Position numbers and translations under genes: made by a program. A stretch of 64,000 nt of DNA, taken from assembly GCA_022452145.1 (NCBI GenBank), contig JAKURY010000012.1, positions 19,005 to 83,004 of the forward strand. The letters run 5' to 3'. The notes beneath the pieces were generated by a model. It saw nothing but the letters and a program-made list of their open reading frames with translations. It did not search any database and was not told the DNA's origin. The stretch comes from Acidimicrobiales bacterium (GTDB lineage Bacteria > Actinomycetota > Acidimicrobiia > Acidimicrobiales > MedAcidi-G1). How positions within the stretch are numbered: position 1 is the stretch's first letter; every line of letters begins with the position of its first letter. This document shows, one piece after another, positions 41,993 through 51,081 of the stretch.

Positions 41993-42774
41993 GCCTTCTC
42001 GAGATCAAGGACCTGAAGATCACCTTCGGCGGCCTGGATGCCCTGTCCGGCCTCAACTTCGACATCGACGAGGGTGAGATCGTCAGCGTCATCGGCCCCA
42101 ACGGTGCCGGCAAGACGACGTTCTTCAATGCCATCTCCGGGCTGGTGGCCCCCAGCGAGGGAGACATCGAGTTCGAGGGCGACTCCATCGTGGGTCTGGA
42201 TCCCAGCACCGTCACCTCGCTGGGCATCGCCAGGACCTTCCAGAACGTGCGGCTGTTCCCAAACATGACGGTCCTCGAGAACGTCATGGTGGCCCAGCAC
42301 TGCCGGACCAGAGAGCTCATCTACGGGGCGCTGCTCCAGACGAAGGCCTTTAAGAAGGAGGAGCGGGAGATCCGGGAGCGGGCCGAGGAGGTCCTCGGCT
42401 TCTTCGGGCACCGGCTCATCGGGTACCGCCTGGACCAGCCGGCCTTCGCCCTGTCGTACGCCAACCGGCGCCGCCTGGAGATCGCCCGGGCCATGGCCAC
42501 CCAGCCCAGGCTGCTGCTGCTGGACGAGCCCGTGGCCGGTATGAACCCCATCGAGACGGCCGAGTTGACGGCGCTGATAGGTCGTCTGCGCACCGAGTGG
42601 GGCTTCACCATCGTGGTGATCGAACACGACATGAAGGTGGTCAAGGACGTCTCGGACCGGGTCGTCGTGCTGGACCACGGCGTGCCGATCGCCCAGGGCT
42701 CCTATGACGAGGTGTCGTCGGATCCGAACGTCATTGAGGCCTATCTGGGCCGCCCGGTGGAGGCAAAGGCATGA
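41989..42774 (+). CDS. livG: Branched-chain amino acid-type ABC ATPase LivG
   Basis: A 261-residue ATPase: Walker A GPNGAGKTT (near 37-45), GLVAPSEGDIEFEG, Q-loop RTFQNVRLFPNMTVLENV (typical LivG), signature LSYANRRRLEIARAMA, Walker B LLLLDEPVAGMNP and the switch VIEHDMKVV. The GGE of the usual signature is replaced by YAN, a frequent LivG variant. ATG 41989 overlaps livM by four bases, preceded by GGGAGGGGAGGAGG, a very strong Shine-Dalgarno. Confidence 0.95.
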
Positions 42775-43505
42775 GCGGACAGGACGGCGCCACGGCCCTG
42801 CTGGAACTCCGACAGGTCAACACCCACTACGGGGCGGTGCACATCCTCAAGGACGTTGACCTGGCCATCTACCCGGGCGAGCTGGTCTGCCTGCTGGGCG
42901 GCAACGCCAGTGGAAAGTCCACGACGCTCAAGACCCTGCTGGGCATGGTCACGCCGACGTCCGGCGAGGTGGTTCTGGACGGGGAGGTGGTCAACGACAA
43001 GCCCACCAGATACCGCGTGATCAACGGCGTCACGATGGTCCCGGAGAACCGGCGCCTGTTCAAGCGGCTGAGCGTCAGGGAGAACCTCGAGTTGGGCGCG
43101 TACCTGCGCAACGACAAGGACGGCATCACCGAGGACCTGGAGAAGATCTACGACCTGTTCCCCCGTGTCAAGGAGCGCCTCACCCAGAAGGCCGGCACCC
43201 TTTCGGGTGGTGAGCAGCAGATGGTGGCCATCGGTCGGGCGCTCATGTCGCGACCCAGGGTCCTGCTCATGGACGAGCCGTCCATGGGCCTCGCCCCGGC
43301 CCTGGTGCAGCAGAACTTCGAGCTGATCCGACAGATCCACGCCGACGGCATGTCCGTCTTCATGGTGGAGCAGAACGCCAACATGGCGCTTTCGATCGCC
43401 GACAGGGGCTGGGTGCTCCAGACCGGCCGGGTCGTGTTGGACGACACCGCCGAGGCCCTCCTGGCCAACCCGGAGTTGCGGGCCTCCTACCTCGGCGAGG
43501 GCTGA
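42771..43505 (+). CDS. livF: Branched-chain amino acid-type ABC ATPase LivF
   Basis: A 244-residue ATPase: LRQVNTHYGAVHILKDVDL, Walker A GGNASGKST (Pro-Asn-Gly variant), MVPENRRLFKRLSVRENLE, signature LSGGEQQMVAIGRALM, Walker B VLLMDEPSMGLAP and the switch VEQNANMAL. This is the LivF signature set. It overlaps livG by four bases and is the last gene of the operon; an inverted repeat at 43516-43536 follows. Confidence 0.95.
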   Translation: MSGQDGATALLELRQVNTHYGAVHILKDVDLAIYPGELVCLLGGNASGKSTTLKTLLGMVTPTSGEVVLDGEVVNDKPTRYRVINGVTMVPENRRLFKRLSVRENLELGAYLRNDKDGITEDLEKIYDLFPRVKERLTQKAGTLSGGEQQMVAIGRALMSRPRVLLMDEPSMGLAPALVQQNFELIRQIHADGMSVFMVEQNANMALSIADRGWVLQTGRVVLDDTAEALLANPELRASYLGEG

Positions 43506-43561
43506 GACTGCGGGATACAACTCCCTGAGAGTTGTACATCGAAGCCTCGGCGAGGGCTGAG
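43490..43561 (+). repeat. 17-bp direct repeat at the end of livF
   Basis: CCTCGGCGAGGGCTGAG occurs at 43490-43506 (the last codons of livF) and again at 43545-43561, 55 bases downstream. The second copy is non-coding. The pair flanks the hairpin at 43516-43536. Confidence 0.75.
43516..43536 (+). terminator. Hairpin after livF
   Basis: TACAACTC-cctga-GAGTTGTA is a perfect 8-bp stem, 10 bases after the livF stop. There is no T tract; it is probably a terminator for the liv operon, or a protein-binding site. Confidence 0.5.
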
Positions 43562-43705
43562 GCGGTCAGCGTTGCACCCTCCAGAGCTACTCGGCCAGGG
43601 GTGACTGACCGTGGCGCCGATGTCCTCCCGGAGCGGTTCCGCAGCCTCACCCGAGGTCCTACGGGCGCTACCGTCGGACAACACGTTCGAACAGCGAGGG
43701 CGCAC

Positions 43706-44059
43706 ATGCTGCACCGACTGCTCGCAGACGCCGTGATGGGCATCCACTTCGGCTACCTCGTCTACCTGGTGGTCGGCGGCTTCCTGGCCTGGCGTTGGCC
43801 ACGAGCCATCTACCCGCACGTGGTCGCCGTCGGCTGGGCTGTGGGAATCGTCTTCGTCGGCTTCCCGTGTCCGCTCACCGGCATCGAGCGTCGGTTGCGG
43901 AGCGAGGCAGGAGGGTTCGGGTTCATCGACCGCTACCTGGAGGGCGTCGTCTACCCGGAGGAATTCACGACAGTCCTGCGCGTGGCGGTGGCGGTCCTGG
44001 TCGCCGTCGCCTACCGGGGGTGGTTCCGCCGCAGGACACCCCGCCTCGGGCCGGTCTGA
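43706..44059 (+). CDS. DUF2784 family membrane protein
   Basis: A 117-residue protein with about three hydrophobic segments: MLHRLLADAVMGIHFGYLVYLVVGG at the start, WAVGIVFVGFPCPLTGIERRLR in the middle, and FIDRYLEGVVYP near residue 75. This pattern (H-x-x-Y-L-x-F-V, CPLT-x-x-E, Y-x-x-x-x-x-Y-P) is DUF2784. The function is unknown. ATG 43706 is preferred over the frame opening at 43532. Its last 49 bases overlap the 3' end of the convergent methyltransferase gene. The 200 bases before it hold only the livF hairpin, a direct repeat and a possible -10 box (TACCGT near 43668). Confidence 0.8.
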   Translation: MLHRLLADAVMGIHFGYLVYLVVGGFLAWRWPRAIYPHVVAVGWAVGIVFVGFPCPLTGIERRLRSEAGGFGFIDRYLEGVVYPEEFTTVLRVAVAVLVAVAYRGWFRRRTPRLGPV

Positions 44060-44727
44060 GGATCGGACCAGCCGGCCCGGCCGACGAGCGGGACGAATGT
44101 CACCGGGAGCAGGTCTTCGACCTCGTTGCCTTCTCCGGTGCGGACGACCCGGAACAGGTTCTGGCCTGATCGACGGTCGCCGACCGGGACCACCAGCCGG
44201 CCGCCGATCCGCAACTGGGTGACCAGCGGCTCCGGGACGGACGGCGCAGCCGCCGCGACGGTGATCCCGTCGAAGGGAGCCCTTTCCGGACGGCCCGTGC
44301 TCCCGTCGCCCCGGACCACCTCGACCTGTCCGTACCCCAGGGAGTCCAGGCGACCCCGGGCCGTGGAGGCCAGGTCCGGGTCACGCTCCACGGTGACGAC
44401 GGCAGCACCCATCTCGGCCAGCACCGCCGCGGCATAGCCCGAACCCGTGCCCACCTCGAGGATCCGGTCCCCGGGGGCCACGGCGAGCGCCTGTGCGGTG
44501 AAGGCGACGATGTAGGGCTGGGAGATCGTCTGGCCTCGACCGATGGGAAGTGCCCGATCCTCGTACGCCTGTCCGACCTGGGCGTCGTTCACGAACAGGT
44601 GCCGTGGGACCCGCTGCATGGCGGCGAGTACCCGGGGGTCGACGATGTCACGTCCGACCAGGTCCACCTCCACCATGCGCCGCCGGGCGTCGGCGTATCG
44701 GTCCGTTCCGAGATCCTGGCCCACCAC
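44011..44727 (-). CDS. pcm: Protein-L-isoaspartate O-methyltransferase-like protein
   Basis: An SAM-dependent methyltransferase, about 238 residues. Typical PCMT features: ARRRMVEVDLVGRDIVDPRVLAAMQRVPRHLFV, GRGQTISQPYIVAFTAQAL (active-site region), motif I LEVGTGSGYAAAVLA, and GGRLVVPVGDR. PCMT repairs isoaspartyl residues in aged proteins. The frame is open to 44880, but residues before the GTG pair at 44727/44724 do not resemble the family, so a start there is likely. The region 44728-44912 would then be non-coding, with no other signal seen. Confidence 0.8.
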   Translation of the reverse strand: MVGQDLGTDRYADARRRMVEVDLVGRDIVDPRVLAAMQRVPRHLFVNDAQVGQAYEDRALPIGRGQTISQPYIVAFTAQALAVAPGDRILEVGTGSGYAAAVLAEMGAAVVTVERDPDLASTARGRLDSLGYGQVEVVRGDGSTGRPERAPFDGITVAAAAPSVPEPLVTQLRIGGRLVVPVGDRRSGQNLFRVVRTGEGNEVEDLLPVTFVPLVGRAGWSDPQTGPRRGVLRRNHPR

Positions 44728-44912
44728 ACCATCGTCGCGCTGCTGCGCCAGGTGTGCCCGACTGAGCGGGCTGCCATGGATGCTGCCGCTGGCCTCGGGC
44801 TGGAGCGGCAACGCCCGGGCCCATTCCCGTGGTGTTGCCAGCCCGCTGAGTTCGTGCCCCGTCCTGACCGGCCGGGCCACCCTGGTCGGTTCCCGACCGG
44901 AGGCCTACCGCG

Positions 44913-46028
44913 TCAGATGCGCTCGTCGTTACGACGACGGCTGGTTCCCGGCCCGCTGTAGTAGATGCCGAAGCCGGGCTCGACCGGGTAGTCGAGGTCC
45001 GGGGGGTCACAGGTCGCCGACCGCCACCAGTCCAGCAGCCGGTCCTCCCGCTCGTAGTCGAACGGGTCCTCCAGCACCTGCTCGGCCAAACCGCCAGGCT
45101 CCAGCGGGTTGTCGGCCAGCCACCGGGCGGCCAGCCCCGTCGCCCGACGGGCCGGCACAAGGTCGCGGTAGCCGAGCACGTCCCGGGTGGCCGACAGGTC
45201 GAGGATGCGGTGGCCCGGTTCGGCCTGCATCATGAGCGGTCGGGCCGGGAGGGCCAGGTCGGTGGGCATCCCCACGATCTCCATCTCATGGCCCAACTCA
45301 GCGCAGATCAAGCCCACCCTCTGGGCCACCGTGAGAGCCTCCTCGTCACCCACGTTGAACACCCGGCCACCGGCTGCCGGCTGGTCCACGGCCAGCAGGA
45401 CCGTGTGGGCTGCGTTCTCGCTGAACGACCGGGTTTCGGCGGCCAGGCCGCCGTCGGGCACGATGATGGCCGGCCGACGGTCGAGGACCCGTCGCACGAT
45501 GCACCAGTCCAGCGGTGCGATCTGGCGGGGGCCGTAGACGAACGGGTAGCGCAGGTGGGTGGCCGAGGGCTGGTGTCCGAACAGGAGGTCCTCGGTGCGG
45601 GCCACCCTGTAGCTCTTGCCGTCGTCGTCCTCGGTGGATCGTGGGGCGTCCTCGGCGGTCGGGATCGGCAGGCCCGGGGGATCGAAGCGGGTCGGGTCGA
45701 AGTATCCCCGGTAGGCGGGCGTGCCGCCCACGCTCACGAACCGGTCACAGCGTCCGGACAGCACCTCGGCGATGGCCCTGAGGCGGCCATAGCAGGCCAC
45801 CACGACGTCGAACGAGCGACCGGACAGGGTCTCGTCCACGGCTTCGGCTGAGAACGGGTTCCCGTGGAGGTGCTCGACATGGGCCACCTCTTCGACCTCG
45901 TGGCGTCCGGTGTGGAAGAGCGTGACGGTGAGCCCACGGTGTTCCAGCCCGTGCACGATGGCCGGCCCGGTGGGGCCGGTACCCCCGATGACGAGGGCGC
46001 GGGCGGAGGGGAGGGTGGACATGCCCAT
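44913..46028 (-). CDS. NAD-dependent epimerase/dehydratase family protein
   Basis: A 371-residue extended-SDR protein with a Rossmann start SARALVIGGTGPTGPAIVHGLEHRG (GxTGxxG-like), a VACYGRLRAIAEVL segment, RYPFVYGPRQIAPLDW and FNVGDEEALT. The usual YxxxK is not evident: the segment DDGKSYRVARTEDLL has Tyr and Arg but no clear YxxxK. Family members include nucleotide-sugar epimerases and atypical SDRs with no proven catalysis. The start may be 46028 (MGM) or 46022. It lies 112 bases after the start-distal end of the FAD oxidoreductase gene and could be the tail of that operon. Confidence 0.75.
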   Translation of the reverse strand: MGMSTLPSARALVIGGTGPTGPAIVHGLEHRGLTVTLFHTGRHEVEEVAHVEHLHGNPFSAEAVDETLSGRSFDVVVACYGRLRAIAEVLSGRCDRFVSVGGTPAYRGYFDPTRFDPPGLPIPTAEDAPRSTEDDDGKSYRVARTEDLLFGHQPSATHLRYPFVYGPRQIAPLDWCIVRRVLDRRPAIIVPDGGLAAETRSFSENAAHTVLLAVDQPAAGGRVFNVGDEEALTVAQRVGLICAELGHEMEIVGMPTDLALPARPLMMQAEPGHRILDLSATRDVLGYRDLVPARRATGLAARWLADNPLEPGGLAEQVLEDPFDYEREDRLLDWWRSATCDPPDLDYPVEPGFGIYYSGPGTSRRRNDERI

Positions 46029-46140
46029 CGGACAGTAGGGGACACAGGGGCGGTAGGCGGACAGGTCACACGGGGCCCGTCCGGGGAATAGCCGGAACCG
46101 CTGGGCCTCCACCACCGGACTCCGATGCGGGCGCAGCCCT

Positions 46141-47352
46141 TCAGATGATGGCCTTCTCCAGGAACGGCTCGCCGCGCACGATTCGGCCGTGGCCCAGTTC
46201 GGTCAGGTCCAGGGTGCGGTACTCGCCGTAGGTGATGAGCTCGCTGAGTCCCCGGCCCACACCGGCGCTCTGCTGCAGGCCGTGGCCGCTGAAGCCGTTG
46301 CAGAAGTAGAAGTTGGGCACCGCCTCTGCTGGGCCGACCACGGCGTTGTGGTCCAGCGTGTTGTAGGCGTAGTGGCCGGCCCACGAGTGGGTCACGCCGA
46401 TCCGTTCGAATGTCGGTATCCGATGCACCAGCGCCGGCCAGATGACCTCCTCCCACTGGTCGTGGCGCACCGCGAAGTCGTCAGGGTCCACGGCGACGTC
46501 GTCGACAGGGGGTGCACCGGCCACGTAGTGGGGCGGCTCGGTCCTGACGTGGACGCCCGTGGTGTCGATCGTCAGCGGGAGGGTCGGGCCGTCGAGAGCC
46601 TCCCGGCAGTCGAAGACGAAGGCGGCACGGATGCGGGGTTCCACGGGAAGCATCAGCCCGGCCATCTCCGCTATCCACCGGCCCCGTGGCCCGGCACAGT
46701 TCACGACCCGACCACAGGCCACCACCCCGCCGGACGCCAGATCCACGTGGCTGATCCGCCGCTCGTCGCCGTCGGCTCCGGCGAGGTGCAGGTCGACCAC
46801 CCGGTCGGTCAGGTACTCGACGCCGTTGTGGCGGGCCCGCTGTTGGAAGCCCCGCATCAGCGAGTAGGCGTCCAGGGTGCCCTCGTGCCGCAGGCCCAGG
46901 CTTCCCCCCGCCAGGTCGTCGACGAACAGGTACGGAAACCGATCGGCCAGCTCGCCGGGGTTCAACAGTGCCACCTCGGCGCCGCATGAGCGCTGGACCT
47001 CGTGGTTTTCCCGCAGCACCCCCATGCCGTCGTCGCTGGCCAGGAACAGGTAGCCGGTGTCCCGGAACCCCAGGTCCGGTGATTCGCCCTCGACCTGGAC
47101 GCGGTCGTGAAAGTCGGCAAGGAACTCCGTGGCGAACATCGACAGGCGGATGTTGACCGGCTCGGAGAACTGGTGGCGGATGCTGGCCTCGGACAGCGTG
47201 GTCGACGACTTCTGGTAGGTGGGGTCCGGCTCGACCACCAGGACCGTGCCGTCGTGGCCGGGGTCCTCGGACAGCCAGTAGGCCAGCGAGCTGCCCATCA
47301 CCGCTCCGCCGACGATGACGGTGTCATAGAAGGTGCGGGCGGGGCCGCTCAC
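46141..47352 (-). CDS. FAD-dependent oxidoreductase of the DAO/glycine oxidase family
   Basis: A 403-residue flavoprotein: dinucleotide-binding start DTVIVGGAVMGSSLAYWL, ASIRHQFSEPVNIRLS, GRVVNCAGPRGRWIAEM and a C-terminal YNTLDHNAVVGPAEAVPNFYFCNGFSGHGLQQSAGVG (typical DAO superfamily). Relatives oxidise sarcosine, dimethylglycine, proline or D-amino acids. GTG 47352 overlaps the hydantoinase B stop by four bases, so the protein is coupled to N-methylhydantoin- or oxoproline-type hydrolysis; a sarcosine-like product is an attractive but unproven substrate. The very long open frame to 49050 is an out-of-frame shadow of hydantoinase B. Confidence 0.85.
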   Translation of the reverse strand: MSGPARTFYDTVIVGGAVMGSSLAYWLSEDPGHDGTVLVVEPDPTYQKSSTTLSEASIRHQFSEPVNIRLSMFATEFLADFHDRVQVEGESPDLGFRDTGYLFLASDDGMGVLRENHEVQRSCGAEVALLNPGELADRFPYLFVDDLAGGSLGLRHEGTLDAYSLMRGFQQRARHNGVEYLTDRVVDLHLAGADGDERRISHVDLASGGVVACGRVVNCAGPRGRWIAEMAGLMLPVEPRIRAAFVFDCREALDGPTLPLTIDTTGVHVRTEPPHYVAGAPPVDDVAVDPDDFAVRHDQWEEVIWPALVHRIPTFERIGVTHSWAGHYAYNTLDHNAVVGPAEAVPNFYFCNGFSGHGLQQSAGVGRGLSELITYGEYRTLDLTELGHGRIVRGEPFLEKAII

Positions 47353-48953
47353 TGCACGTAGCCCTGCCGGTGGTCGCGGATCACGGCCTCGGGGTCCCGC
47401 TCGTCCGGGTCGCCGAAGCCGCCGCCGCCCGGCAGCTCCAGTATGAGGGTGCGGCCCTCGGGGACCGCCTGCTTCCCCTTGGCGTCGAACGGGGTGCCGT
47501 CGTCGAGGTACACCCGTCCCGGAGCCCCGTCGCCGCCTCCGTGGCGACCCCGGGCAGGGTTCTCGACCCGGTCGAACATACAGGAGAAGGCAAACTCGTA
47601 ACCCTCGGTCGGGCCCAGCTCGATGACCTGGCCCAACCCACCCCGCTGGCGACCCGGCCCGCCGGAGTCGGGGCGCAGCTCCTTGCGCCACACGACGATT
47701 GGTCCGGCCTGCTCGGTGGCCTCGGCCGGCATGGTGCGAACGCCACTGGGGAATGCCGTGGCGTTGAGGCCGTCCAGCGAGGGTCGGGCCCCGGTGCCAC
47801 CGCTGTTGAACATGAGGATCTCCCGGGGCGGCAACCCAGAAGCCGGGTCGGTGGCACGGGCGCTGACCTGGAAGTTCCACAGGGCACCGGCCCCCTCTGC
47901 CGGTACCACGTCGGGCAGCGTGTCGGCGATGGCACCCAGGCACAGGTCGGTCACGAAGTGGCCGATGACGTGGCGAACGGCCACCGGCTCCGGGTGCTTT
48001 GCGTTGAGGATGCAGCCCTCCGGGGCGCTGACCGTAAAGGCGGCCAGCGAGGCGTGGTTGGACGGCATCTCGGGAGCGAGGGCTACGAGCATGGCATAGG
48101 AGAAGTAGGCGTGGGCGTAGGTCAGCGGCACGTTCACGCCGTGGGAGCAGGTGGGCGACGTGCCGGCGAAGTCGGCGTGGGCGCCGTCGGCGGTGACGGT
48201 CATGGTGACCACCAGGTCGACCGAGTCGTTGTACCCGTCCACCCGCATCTCGTTGGCGTAGGTTCCCGCCGGTAGTGTCCGGAGGCATTCCCGGGTGGCG
48301 GCCGCCGTCCGGTCGAATATGAAGGCGGCCAGGTCGGCCAGGTCGGCCAGGTCGAACTCGTCGAGCATGGCGTGTAGGCGTCGGGCGCCGGTGTCGTTGC
48401 AGCCCGACAGCGAGTACAGGTCGCCCACCACCTGTCCGGCCTCCCGCACGTTGTGGCGCACGATGTTCAGCAGGTCCTCGTTGACGACGCCCCGCTCGGC
48501 GAACTTCATGATGGGGACGAACAGGCCCTCCTCGTACACCTCGGTGGCGTCCGGTCCGTAGCCGCGACCCCCCACGTCGACCACGTGGGCCGTGCAGGCG
48601 AAGAAGGCGATCAGGGAGCCGTTGCGGAATACCGGGTTGACCACGGTGAAGTCGTGGAGGTGCCCTGTGCCCTTCCACGGGTCGTTCGTGATGTAGGAGT
48701 CGCCCTCGTAGATGCGGTGGGGGCCGATGTCGTCGATGAAGTTGACGACGGCCGCCGCCATGGTGTTGACGTGGCCCGGGGTGCCGGTTACCGCCTGGGC
48801 GATCATCCGGCCCTCGGTGTCGTAGACGCCGGCCGAGAGGTCGCCGGCTTCCCGCACGCTGGTGGAAAAAGCGGTGCGCACGAGGGCCAGGGCCTGCTCC
48901 TCCACGATGGAGATGAGGCGGTTCCACATGACCTGGTGGCGAAGCTCGTTCAT
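47349..48953 (-). CDS. Hydantoinase B/oxoprolinase family protein
   Basis: A 534-residue HyuB-type subunit: NRLISIVEEQALALVRTAFSTSVREAGDLSAGVYD (family N-terminus), TPGHVNTMAAAV, DSYITNDPWKGTGHLHDF, TSPTCSHGVNVPLTYAHAYFSYA, ALWNFQVSA and GGGGFGDPDERDPEAVIRD at the C-terminus. With HyuA it forms an ATP-dependent amidohydrolase of N-methylhydantoin, 5-oxoproline or related rings. ATG 48953 overlaps the hydantoinase A stop by four bases. Confidence 0.92.
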   Translation of the reverse strand: MNELRHQVMWNRLISIVEEQALALVRTAFSTSVREAGDLSAGVYDTEGRMIAQAVTGTPGHVNTMAAAVVNFIDDIGPHRIYEGDSYITNDPWKGTGHLHDFTVVNPVFRNGSLIAFFACTAHVVDVGGRGYGPDATEVYEEGLFVPIMKFAERGVVNEDLLNIVRHNVREAGQVVGDLYSLSGCNDTGARRLHAMLDEFDLADLADLAAFIFDRTAAATRECLRTLPAGTYANEMRVDGYNDSVDLVVTMTVTADGAHADFAGTSPTCSHGVNVPLTYAHAYFSYAMLVALAPEMPSNHASLAAFTVSAPEGCILNAKHPEPVAVRHVIGHFVTDLCLGAIADTLPDVVPAEGAGALWNFQVSARATDPASGLPPREILMFNSGGTGARPSLDGLNATAFPSGVRTMPAEATEQAGPIVVWRKELRPDSGGPGRQRGGLGQVIELGPTEGYEFAFSCMFDRVENPARGRHGGGDGAPGRVYLDDGTPFDAKGKQAVPEGRTLILELPGGGGFGDPDERDPEAVIRDHRQGYVQ

Positions 48954-51070
48954 CGGGCGCCCTCCCGTCGGGTGAGCAGCAGGCAACCGTCGGCCTGGAG
49001 GACGGCCTGGCGGCTCGAGGACACCCAGGTGGTGGTCTGGGACTCGACAATGACCGCCGGCCCGGTCACCCGGTCGCCGGGCGACAGGGCGTCGCGTTCC
49101 ACCACCGCCGCCTCCACGACGGCGTCGGTTCCGGCGTCGTGGATGGCCCGGGTGCGCTCGACCGCCACCTCGCGGGCTGCCTCGATCCGTGTCACCCGCT
49201 CGACGGGGCGCTGCCGGGTGGCTACCCGTACCGACCAGCCGATGGCCTCTATCGCCAGCCCTGCGATGGCCCGACCGAAGAACTCCTCGTAGGCCTTCTC
49301 GAACCGGTTGGCCAGAAACTCCCCGCCCAGGTGGTCGAACGGGGCCGCGTCGAGGCGGACCGGAATCTCCCAACCCTGGCCGGCATAGCGCATGAACGCC
49401 CATCGTTCTGTCTCCAGCACCGGAGGGTCTCCAGCGTCGTCGCTGGCGGCCAGGGCTCCGGTGACGAAGTTGGTGGCCTCCTCGGCCAACTCGGCCAGCA
49501 TCCTGTTGGCGGACCGGTGGTCGAACTCGGCGGTCATGGCGTGGTGGCTGCGTAGGGCCTCATAGGCGAACGGGGCCCGCAGGAATCCGATAGCCGAGCC
49601 CACGCTGGCTCCCGGCGGGACCAGCAACTCGTCCACGGCCAACTTGTCGCACAGCCGACCGGCGTGGAGCGGGGCACCACCGCCGAAGGCGATCATCGTG
49701 TACCTCGCCACGTCCTTGCCGTTCTCCACCGCGTGGACCCGGGCCGCGTTGGCCATGTTCTCGTCGACCACCTCGACCACGCCGGCTGCCGCCTCGTCGG
49801 TGTCGAGGCCCAGGAGGTCGGCCACGTCGGAATCCAGGGCGCCACGCGCAGCGTCGTCGGACAGATCGATCCCCGGTGCTCCGAACGTGTCTGCCGACAG
49901 GCGACCCAGGACCAGGTTGGCGTCGGTCACGGTGGGTCGGATGCCACCCAGCCCGTAGGAGGCGGGCCCGGGTTCGGACCCGGCGCTGAGCGGCCCGACG
50001 CGGATCTGCCCGAGCACGTCGACCCCGGCTATGGAGCCTCCACCCGCTCCGATCTCGATCATCTCGATCACCGGGATGGAGATGGGCATTCCGCTGCCCT
50101 TGGTGAACCGGTGGGTGCGGGCCACCTCGAAGGTCTTGGCCGTGCTCGGGGCGTGGTCCTCGATGAGGCAGATCTTGGCCGTCGTACCGCCCATGTCGTA
50201 GGAGAGCACGGAGTCCAGGCCGTGACGGGCTGCTATATCGGCGGCAAAGATGGCGCCCCCGGCCGGACCGGACTCGATGAGACGCACCGGGAACCGCACG
50301 GCGCTGTCCACGCTCATGAGCCCGCCGCCGGAGTGGATCAGATAGACGGGGCAGCGGGCACCCAAAGCCTGCAGTTGCCCGTCGAGCTCCCGGAGGTAGG
50401 AGGCCATGAGGGGTTGCACATAGGCGTTGGCGCACACCGTGTTGAACCGTTCGAACTCCCGCATCTGGGGCGAGACCTCTGAGCTGATCGACACCGCCAC
50501 GTCGGGGAGGCGTTCCAGCAGCAGGTCGCGGAACAGCCGTTCGTGGGTGCCGTCCACATAGGCGTGTATGAAGCCGATGGCCACCGCCTCGTAGGCCTCG
50601 TCGTCGGGGCGGTCGGCCAGGTGCTCGACGAGCGCCCGGGCCTCAGCCTCGTCGAACGGTCGCAGCACACGCCCGTCGACGCCGATGCGTTCGGCCAGGA
50701 CATGGCGGTCCCTGCGCTCGATGAGGGGAGCGGGGAGCACGAGGTTCAGGTCGTACTGCTCGAAGCGGCTCTCGGTGCGCATCTCGATGGTGTCGCGGAA
50801 GCCGGCGGTGGTCACCAGCGCCGTCCGGGCGCCGGTGCGACCGATCAGTGCGTTGGTGGCCAGCGTCGTGCCGTGGATGAAGGCCTCAAGGTCGGCCAGG
50901 TCGGCGCCGGCCTCGGCGACCACCGACCGCACGCCGTCAAGGATGCCCCGCTCGGGAGCGTCGTAGGTGGTGAGGACCTTCGTCGAGAACATCCCAGAGC
51001 CGGTCTCCAGCACCACGTCGGTGAACGTGCCGCCGACGTCGGCCCCGATTCGCATGGTTCCGCCGGCCAT
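48950..51070 (-). CDS. Hydantoinase A/oxoprolinase family protein
   Basis: A 706-residue HyuA-type subunit: MRIGADVGGTFTDVVLE (ATP-binding acetate kinase-like fold), HGTTLATNALIGRTGARTALVTTAGFRD, YDMGGTTAKICLI, VIEMIEIGAGGGSIAGVD, YGLGGIRPTVTDANLVLGRL, FGGGAPLHAGRLCDKL and a C-terminal VESQTTTWV. The ATP-using partner of HyuB. The start may be ATG 51070 (with GAGG 10 bases upstream) or 51055. It follows the SDR stop by 11 bases. The open frame extends far into the SDR gene as a shadow. Confidence 0.92.
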   Translation of the reverse strand: MAGGTMRIGADVGGTFTDVVLETGSGMFSTKVLTTYDAPERGILDGVRSVVAEAGADLADLEAFIHGTTLATNALIGRTGARTALVTTAGFRDTIEMRTESRFEQYDLNLVLPAPLIERRDRHVLAERIGVDGRVLRPFDEAEARALVEHLADRPDDEAYEAVAIGFIHAYVDGTHERLFRDLLLERLPDVAVSISSEVSPQMREFERFNTVCANAYVQPLMASYLRELDGQLQALGARCPVYLIHSGGGLMSVDSAVRFPVRLIESGPAGGAIFAADIAARHGLDSVLSYDMGGTTAKICLIEDHAPSTAKTFEVARTHRFTKGSGMPISIPVIEMIEIGAGGGSIAGVDVLGQIRVGPLSAGSEPGPASYGLGGIRPTVTDANLVLGRLSADTFGAPGIDLSDDAARGALDSDVADLLGLDTDEAAAGVVEVVDENMANAARVHAVENGKDVARYTMIAFGGGAPLHAGRLCDKLAVDELLVPPGASVGSAIGFLRAPFAYEALRSHHAMTAEFDHRSANRMLAELAEEATNFVTGALAASDDAGDPPVLETERWAFMRYAGQGWEIPVRLDAAPFDHLGGEFLANRFEKAYEEFFGRAIAGLAIEAIGWSVRVATRQRPVERVTRIEAAREVAVERTRAIHDAGTDAVVEAAVVERDALSPGDRVTGPAVIVESQTTTWVSSSRQAVLQADGCLLLTRREGAR

Positions 51071-51081
51071 CCCGTCGGGCC

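Noticed and set aside
46141..49050. One very long open frame suggesting a 969-residue fusion protein
   Set aside because: Only the part below 47352 reads as the FAD oxidoreductase; the rest is an out-of-frame reading of hydantoinase B, rich in Arg, Gly and Pro, typical of shadows in GC-rich DNA.
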